Shown: positions 55,551 to 64,000 of the stretch, one piece after another
Layout: each line of letters opens with the position of its first letter
How positions within the stretch are numbered: the first letter of the stretch is position 1
NCBI GenBank assembly: GCA_001599915.1
Contig: BCIG01000008.1
Coordinates: 558,001 to 622,000, forward strand
Source of the DNA: Symbiotaphrina buchneri
Lineage: Eukaryota > Ascomycota > Symbiotaphrinales > Symbiotaphrinaceae
Direction: 5' to 3'
Length of the DNA: 64,000 nucleotides
Position numbers and translations under genes: made by a program
The notes under the pieces: model-generated
Told to the model about the DNA's origin: nothing
Databases searched by the model: none
The model's input: only the letters and a program-made list of their open reading frames with translations

Positions 55551-57320
55551 TCAGGTAGAGCCGTCCAGTGGCTTCTCCGCTGAACCAGCATCGGGATTTA
55601 GATAATCTGCGTCCTCTGCTGCCTCATACTCCGAAATTAGATCTGCAACCACTGCCCTTGCCTCGTCAAACTCCCCTAACCCATCCGCGAAAGGCGCTTC
55701 CTTCTTGTACTGCTCCAAGAAGGCATTGCGTTTCCTTAAGCGATCATACTGAAGGACAATTCGCTTGAAAAGCGTGGCTATACTTGTATGATTGGCCAGC
55801 ATCAGCCCGCTGACGCGATGTGAGCTTGGGATGTATGGAGATTTCTTGGTCAAAGCGACCTGGATGCTGGCGGGGCCCCATGGAATGAAAGTCGCCAGGC
55901 GGCGCTCTCGTATCCGCAGTAAGGACTTGTGTACCTGATTCCATCAGTCAATGCATCAGATGGAGACATGGGTCGTGCAGAAAACGTACTTCCGTAGGGT
56001 CAGCCTCGCCTTGAATGATATTCAATATTGAGATGTAGCAACTCTTCTTGCTCGGGTTGGTGGAGACCATCCTGTTCTTCGGCTGCAATAGCCGTCTCAT
56101 CACTTCCAATACCGTGGTCTTTCTGACGGTCTTGGCTTGCTCAACTTGATCACCAGTGAAAGGTGTGTACGAGGTCATGAGGAAGTGACAACGAGGGGTA
56201 GGGATCAGTGATGCTACGATGCCCACGAGGTCATTGTGCATATAACCCGGGTAACGAAGAGTCGTGGTACTGGCAGACATGACCGTTGAGACCTTTACAT
56301 CTTAGCTATAACGGTCCAGTAACCAATAAACACAATGGACTTACCAATTGGTTGGTCTGCTGGAAGGAGGGTTCCTGGACATGGAGTCGGTCCGCGGCAA
56401 TCCTGGAAAGGGCGCCGTTGTCTAAAACCACCTTTCCCGCAGAGAGTCAGTATTCATTGACCAGCTTGGCAGTGAGCAATAACATACCACCGAGTCGGCA
56501 TTCTGGGTCAGTCGCCGCATGGAGAGCAAGCTGTTGTAAGGATGGACGACCACATCTCCACCACCAGTGGTATCAGGGAACACGGAATAAGTCTGGATCA
56601 ACTTCTTGGGGAATCGATCATTCAATCTCTCCAGTAGGAATGACCCAAGCCCTGAACCCGTACCACCGGCGATGGAATGGAGGAGCATGAACCCCTGGGA
56701 ATAGATTATTATAACCGGCCACGTTCTCTTGAGCATATTTATTTACCTCTAACGAGTCGCTGCCGTCTGCTTCGCGGTCGATCATCTCCATTACCTCCTC
56801 GTGAACATTCTCTCCAGCAGAGTAACCGGCTGCCCAGTTGTTTCCCGCCCCAATGCCTGAACTGCCGATAAAGAAGTTTTCGGGATTGTAGATGTTCTTG
56901 TACGCGCCCGTCTGAATGCTGTTTATGACTCTTGGCTCAAGATCTAACAGTATCGCCCGGGGAATATATCTCGTATCATCTGACTGCAAGTCGTCAGTGA
57001 CTGAAGTCAGGCGGCCCGGCTGGGGCTGCGGAGATCAACCTGGTAGAAGAACACATCCTTCCGATCACCGCCCTCCGTCGCAAAATCTTCCAGGTTTCCA
57101 TCTTGGTTGATGCCATGTTCCTGACAAAGTTGCTGCCAGAATTGACTGCCGACTATCGGTTGTTGATCAGCAAAGGCTTGCATAAGGGCCGGCGACGAGC
57201 GTAGTCCAGCACTTCCACGTACCACTGTTGCCGCACTGGCCAGCTTGAAGAGTTATGATCTCCCTATTTTATCATGAGCGAATCCCGTTCGAAAACTGTT
57301 CGTGCGGCCTACCTAGGCAT
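55551..57320 (-). CDS. mipA: Gamma-tubulin
   Basis: Nucleates microtubules at spindle pole bodies as part of the gamma-tubulin complex. Eight exons: 57313-57320 (eight bases), 57223-57263, 57040-57152, 56747-56983, 56488-56694, 56345-56431, 55990-56292, 55551-55934, giving 459 residues. The first three exons build [20 protein letters not shown], then [20 protein letters not shown]. The tubulin GTP-binding loop is [17 protein letters not shown]. Gamma-specific segments include [45 protein letters not shown] and [20 protein letters not shown]. Length and intron-rich 5' end agree with Aspergillus MipA. The C-terminal tail is acidic. Confidence 0.95.
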
Positions 57321-57600
57321 TTTCACGACCAGCGCATAGTTTTTGGTTTTGCGAAGTGTCAGCGGGGGTTGGCGTTGAGGAAGACGCGCCTGCCAAGAGT
57401 TCGCGTCTCGTCTCGTCTTCGAAGTGTCCCTTTTCAATGCAGTACAGCACGCTTACCACTTCTATCTTATACGCGCACCCCACGGATTACACTCTTTATG
57501 TCCTTGGTAACTCATGACAATTCTATTCTCATTACAGGTCGTCTCTCGCTCACTATAACTGATAGTATAACTGACACGCTGCTCATAAATAAGGTTTGCT

Positions 57601-58809
57601 TCATTGATGAGCCTGTTCCACCAATGGTTTCCCTAGCTTGCTGATCCCTAATTCGTACCTCCATCTGACCGTGGCGTGATAGAAAGGGGAAAGCAAGTAC
57701 ATCCAACAAAGTGTAAACATGAGGTGAAATGATAGCCGGGGCAGGGGCTCTTTCGGATTATATTCTTTGCATACTTCAAGGAACTTTTCAGGGTCATCTG
57801 TGACTACCCCGTCCACCTGCTTGGTAAGGCTGTACCTCATGAGGAGTACATCGTTCACCGTCCAGACGAAAACCGGACGCTGAAGGATCGCGCAGTCCCT
57901 GAGGAATTTGTTGCCCCAAGGCCCAAACATGACCTTGAAAAGCATGTTAAATGATATGTTGGGAACGTGAAGATATTTCCGTGCGTTGGTTATTGAAGCC
58001 GCAATGAACGTTATTGGAAACGAAGGGAGGTATGTTGGGCAGAATGATAACTGCAACCCCTGAATAGCCGTGAGCTTGAGAAACAGGGAAGGAATGGTCA
58101 GACTCACACTCCAACAGCCCAGAACTATACGCTCATTCCATGGTCGGGATGCGGGGACCTCCTCAATTGTTCTAGCGATCAATTTCATGACCGACTCAGG
58201 ATCGTTATCAATCTGCCAGGAGTTAGCTGCGGCAGCTTCCAATCCCACTGGTCATCACACCTTTATGTCCAGCAACAGCCATACGTTCTCCAGGCCAGGC
58301 TGCGCTAGATATGAAAGCAGATCCTTGAGCCTGGGCATCGGCACATGGGGCGCCTTCAGTGTGCGGAGAGTACTGAGGTAGTCCCAGTCACAGTCGATTA
58401 TGGCATCCTTCTGGCCGAAGCATCGGGTGAGCGTAGAATCCTATGTCCATCATCAACCAAGATGTTTAGAGTGCACTTGAAGCGTTTAACCGGCACATAC
58501 ATGTGAGAGTACTACGACCCCGTCTCTACTCAGGTGTATGTCAGTCTCGATCGCATGGACGCCAACTCCCACTGCATCTTGAAAGGCGGCCATGGTATTT
58601 TCGGGATTGCGTGCTTTGAAGCCACGGTGCGCAATGGCCTGCGGCATTGGTCGCCCGCTCTGATCCCGCCTTGCCCGTATCCACGGCGCTACAGAGGACA
58701 GCGTCAGTCATTGAATGTTCCAAAAAAGGAGGGCGGAGAGCTGGAAGCGCTTACCAGGCGGGAATGTAGGCTCAGCCTTGAGCAAAGGAGCAGCTTCCTG
58801 TTCTTTCAT
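57601..58809 (-). CDS. pgc1: Glycerophosphodiester phosphodiesterase (Pgc1-like)
   Basis: Phospholipase C-type member of the GDPD family; yeast Pgc1 degrades phosphatidylglycerol. Five exons (58755-58809, 58501-58688, 58261-58440, 58108-58212, 57601-58059) give 328 residues. The catalytic barrel begins AIAHRGFKARNPENTMAAF, continues with HAIETDIHLSRDGVVVLSHD and a metal/active-site His. A central part follows with ENVWLLLDIK and IDNDPESVMKLIA. Near the end, RPVFVWTVND and VDGVVTDDPEKFLEV are the usual GDPD closing strands. The C-terminus has a hydrophobic segment (SFHLMFTLCWMYLLSPF) that could anchor it to membranes, as in Pgc1. It follows the gamma-tubulin gene on the same strand with a 280-bp gap. 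Confidence 0.92.
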
Positions 58810-59764
58810 GCTCAAAACACGACGTCCCCTCAACTGGCGACTTTGCAGAGAAAGAGCATGTTGGCTTTGTGAGAGGCGCGAGATATAAGAGGTCGGTGAC
58901 CGGCACCTGCGGCGGAGGAAGAACATGGGCAGGGAGGTCTAAGCCAACAGCACCATGGCTCCGAATGCCAACAGGTTTCCGCTCAGATCCATTACTTTGG
59001 TGCAGGATTCAGGGTGCCGTGGTCCGTGGCTACCGTATCCAACAACGGGTAAATCTGTCTAACGCACGGTTGTGGATCAGGAAGCGACTACGCTCCGTAG
59101 TTAGCGGTCAATCCGGAGTTGAGACTGTAAAATGGCTGGCATTCAGTTGTCGAAACTAGAAGGGATTTGCTTCGTCATCGCTTTGACTTTGACGTGAAGC
59201 TAGCGAAAAGCCCCAAGCCCCTCTTCAACCATCGTGCAATCAACGCGCTGCATCAGTTTCCGTTGGAGCATGCTTATCTGAAAGCATATTCGGTTTCATG
59301 GTTCAGGCTGTCTTTTGCAACCAACAGGGAGCCCCCCTTCCACCCCGTGCCTCGTTGTTGAGTTTCCGGAGTTAAGGAGGAAAGTAACGAATACGACAGT
59401 GGCAGAAGAAGGTACTCAGTGGCTAGTCTACTTCGTATGCTGGGTGCCTGAAACAGAAGCTTGGTTTCGAGGCTTGATGCTCTAGTCCGTTTTGGTCCCA
59501 TTTTTTCGTGTGGGGAGCCGATCCTCTCAAACAAAGTTGCACCTTGGACACGGGCCAGCCCGACACAGTCGAACTACGGATGGCCACGTCGCGCCTTGAA
59601 GTAGGAAGCTCAGACATTTTTATTCCAGCCTGCAGGGCTTTATGTGTGTACTTGTACGAAGCTATCTGCAGAAATCATACTGCCAGTCCCATCAACAGAC
59701 AGTGGTGCTGCGCTCATCTGAAAGCATCTCGATTCTTTTGGAGTCCTTGCCAGCAGAAGAACTC
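58810..59764. other. Intergenic: GDPD promoter and 3' region of formaldehyde dehydrogenase
   Basis: About 0.95 kb. Both neighbours are on the minus strand, so it holds the GDPD promoter and the 3' UTR of the dehydrogenase gene. No gene or repeat seen. Confidence 0.45.
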
Positions 59765-61249
<1,485 letters not shown>

Positions 61250-62216
61250 GACTAGAATGGATCGTATGTAATGTTCTGAAGCAGAGTGAGAAGAATGGAG
61301 GCTGTCACGGTATCGGAGGAGAAAGATGAGATAGATGGGTGGAAGTTTCTCAAGCGTGTTTCCCGGTACTTTTAAGCTAAGGTTGTGATGAAATGATGTG
61401 GGGGTTTTCGGCAAGAAGAGGGGCAGCAAAGCAAAAGTCCAGGCTCACTGGCTGATCCGATCAGGCACGCTAACCCTGCTAAGCAGCCCTGCCAACTTTC
61501 CTGCAGGAGATTCACCCGCATACGATCATTGGTACGTAGGTACTGTTTGCAGAGGATCTCATAGGTGTACTTCCATTATTATTTGTTCCTTCTTGCTATT
61601 AAATACGTGCAGATTTCCTTGTCTTTTTCTGTCTTCCATTTTTCTGCTGCTAGTATGCTTAGAAGAGTAGCAATGTCCCATCATACACTTTACTCTCCAT
61701 CTTTGACACTTCGCGTGGCCCACATAGCAGGGAACGCGCCGGAACTTTTTGCCTACTTGGTGACAAGAACGAGATGGAACAACAATGTCTCCTTCCCGGG
61801 CCCACTTCCGCCGAGTTCATCCCTACAACTACAAACTTTCCTAAATTGTGGCCTGATTTTTTGAATCGCTCATCCGAATTGAGTGGTCTGCGTCCCTCAA
61901 AGGGATCTTTTGAAGCAACAGGGTGGACGCCATGCTGACCGAGCGTCCGCATCCTTCTCCTCTTTCCGAGAGCTAGTCGTCCAACCCCTGTTACCCCACC
62001 ATCTCCTCCAACAGTCGGTGCCGCACGTCGGGCTTTGCTCGCAGAAGAGGACGGATCAATTCGCAATTCTCCCCCAGTCTACCTTTTGATCTGCACGGTT
62101 CCTTCCGGGACCAAGAAATGATAATGCGCGTTACATCGGACCCTTGAAAGCTTGGAAGCTATCCTGTTTGACATTCATCCCAGATTGTCTCCGTCACGTG
62201 CACTTGTACGAGTTGT
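61250..62216. other. Intergenic: promoter of formaldehyde dehydrogenase
   Basis: About 0.97 kb upstream of the dehydrogenase gene. Short overlapping frames only; no gene I can support. Confidence 0.45.
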
Positions 62217-63840
62217 TTACACTTGGTATTGATGGCTCTGGTCAGGTTCCCGCTCTCCTAGGTAGGATACCTTCTGCCAATATTTCGAAGGTAACGTGTT
62301 CTTTGCGAAGTCCAGGATAGCAGATGAGTGGTAGCAGCAATATCGTGAACCGTTCATGGGAGACAGGCTACACCATAAAATTAGTTCACACGACGGTTTC
62401 CCATGGACTTTGATAGCATACCGAGATCGGCTAACCTCCAAAACGTCAGTTGACCCTGTCTCAGCCATCTCCTCTTCAAAATCATAAAGAAGATATCTGT
62501 CAACTGTATCAAATGTTTGCCTATTGTGAGGTAAAACCTTGTTCATAGACCAAGATGTCTGAGTGTCGTAAATGGAACTTAAGTGCAGTCAAAGGGATAC
62601 ATTGGAATGCTTGGTTAACCTGAACTTTTATAGTAACAGGTTGTAACAAACTAAGAATCCGTTGAACCAAAGGTCTTAACATAGATACTAAACTTCTCCC
62701 AGGCATGACCCTAAAGCATATCATGTCGAACTGTGCCCCATCGCAGATGGTCAGAAATGAACCAAACGTGACAATATCTTCTTGGTGTCCATCCTTCTGA
62801 ACAAGAGAGCAGTTGAGTGTCAACACATACAAGCATAGGTGAAAGAGCCATTTTATCGATAATCCTTGATGCAACATCTTGGATATCCTCTCTGGAAGAT
62901 CCAGGGTTAGAGAGATTTACATGGGCTGTAGTCTATCCGGTATGTGCATATAACTGTCGTGCCTTTGTTGTTGCACCCTTCGTCATGATACCAGCCCCAG
63001 ATAAATGCATGACAAGAGGCAGAATATATCGTTGGTCGTCGATGACGATCAATGCAACGTAATGTTGCTGGCAAGCCAATTTCACGTTGAGTGAATAATC
63101 CTGTTCGATACGGATAGGTACGACTTTGGTCACATTGGATATCTGTTGTTGTAATTAGACAGCTTGTTATATAGAAAATTCAGAATAACCTACCTTCTGT
63201 AAAGCTGCAAGCAGCTCTCTGCAGACTAAACCTACACAACTTTCCCGTGCGTCGTATTCAAATCCCTTATAGCCTCGGCCATCGTATGATGGCCAGAGTC
63301 CATAGCCTTTTCGCAACTGAGAGTATGGTGTCATCCGTGTTCATTATGCCGGACCAGTACAACGAGTATATTTGAGGACATGCCTCCAAATCATGTAAGC
63401 AGAGAGACAACAGCTCCTGGAGATGTTACTATATAGTGTCAATCTAGGATTTTGTCTCCGTAATGATCTTATTAGCAAGCGCTTGCCGGGTTTGCTCAGT
63501 GGCTTTGGGTAGCTTAAGTGTCTTAAGCGCCTCGTCCATTGTCGGCCATACAACGTATACAGTCAGGTCGTAGACTCTACGCAGTTCAACTGCTTGATCG
63601 GTAAATTTGTCGTGCCCAGGGTGCATTGCATGTATGAGAATGGTCCAGGTATCTTGGTGATGATACCGAGTGCAACATAGCTGCGTACGGTGTGGAAAGT
63701 AACGACGTGAGATGAAGTGGGCTGTTCATGTGGAAAACAATATACCAGCATTTAGAATCCCGTTCTGGGCCGAAGGAATTGCAAAAAATGTATATATTTG
63801 GTGACTTGATGCGAAATCCTGGGGAAAGCGGAGGATATAT
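62217..63840 (-). pseudogene. Disrupted intron-containing gene remnant, function unknown
   Basis: This AT-richer stretch carries coding-like minus-strand segments in changing frames. Best seen is KGYGLWPSYDGRGYKGFEYD, then CVGLVCRELLAALQK, a proper 51-bp intron (63143-63193, GTAGGT to CAACAG), and ISNVTKVVPIRIEQDYSLNV, RYILPLVMHLSGAGIM. That frame meets TAG at 62933-62935 but continues sensibly after it as HVNLSNPGSSREDIQDVASR. Near 62790-62800 the sense moves to another frame (DGHQEDIVTFGSFLTICDGA), and near 62540 to a third (TFDTVDRYLLYDFEEEMAET). An upstream segment at 63444-63626 also ends in a stop. One nonsense change and at least two shifts without plausible introns suggest a decaying gene. 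A badly modelled real gene is the alternative. I do not recognise the family. Confidence 0.4.
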
Positions 63841-64000
63841 GATCAATTGCAGAGAAAAGGGGCTGAATAGGGGTTATTTATATCACTGAGGAGTAATGCT
63901 GAAATAGCAAACAAAAGTGTAGCAAACAAATATATTCCAGTGCAGTTAATTCAGGGGTATAGGCAGGGGCTTGATTCCCAGTTTAGAATAACAGTCAATT
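63841..64000. other. Window end, no feature seen
   Basis: The last 160 bases are AT-rich and show no gene, repeat or site I can support. Confidence 0.5.

Overview
The window is nuclear chromosomal DNA of a filamentous ascomycete (Pezizomycotina, most likely Eurotiomycetes). Genes carry one to nine short introns of about 45-75 bp with GTAAGT/GTATGT-type donors. The families are typical of that group: a Ste2/PreB pheromone receptor, a group II G-alpha, a CFEM membrane protein, Zn2Cys6 regulator, Dal5-like permease, Bzz1 and gamma-tubulin. Nothing looks prokaryotic, viral or plasmid-borne, and I saw no tRNA, rRNA or CRISPR. I rebuilt most genes exon by exon. Every spliced model given as complete has exon lengths summing to a whole number of codons and splice phases that join.

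Layout. 0-5 kb: pheromone receptor (truncated by the window edge), an mS38/Cox24-type mitochondrial protein and a group II G-alpha. 7.7-17.8 kb: spermidine synthase, transketolase, Dbp5 RNA helicase and the F-BAR/SH3 actin regulator Bzz1. 18.1-20.1 kb: a small O6-alkylguanine-DNA alkyltransferase gene hidden in very short exons, with one splice donor missing, and a LanC-like protein. 20.6-30.2 kb: Zn2Cys6 regulator, adenine deaminase, Dal5/allantoate-type permease, nucleoside hydrolase and a carboxymuconolactone-decarboxylase-like protein. Deaminase, permease and hydrolase together suggest purine/nucleoside salvage. 30.4-35.8 kb: CFEM membrane protein, an unrecognised 478-residue protein and the proteolipid Pmp3. 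37-43.6 kb: Bmt6-like rRNA methyltransferase (frameshifted), ribosomal protein eL22, translin, PIG-F/Gpi11 and endonuclease III. 44-53.7 kb: a Ser/Thr-rich GPI-type wall protein, a RhoGAP, Tim9 and a ubiquitin-like/AN1 zinc-finger fusion. 55.5-61.3 kb: gamma-tubulin, a Pgc1-like glycerophosphodiesterase and glutathione-dependent formaldehyde dehydrogenase. 62-64 kb: an AT-richer stretch with the broken remains of an intron-containing gene.

Most genes are housekeeping and do not form one pathway. The most interesting observations are: the ubiquitin-like/AN1 fusion, whose ubiquitin-like part ends in RGG directly before a Met, as in cleavable ubiquitin precursors; the alkyltransferase gene without a usable donor; the candidate purine-salvage neighbourhood with an inverted repeat in its divergent promoter; and a tandem array of GATA-factor-type hexamers between the LanC-like gene and the regulator gene. 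Long intergenic spaces at 4.7-7.7, 45.3-47.7 and 53.7-55.5 kb hold no gene I can support, but they share recurring AAGGTA/TACCTT words.
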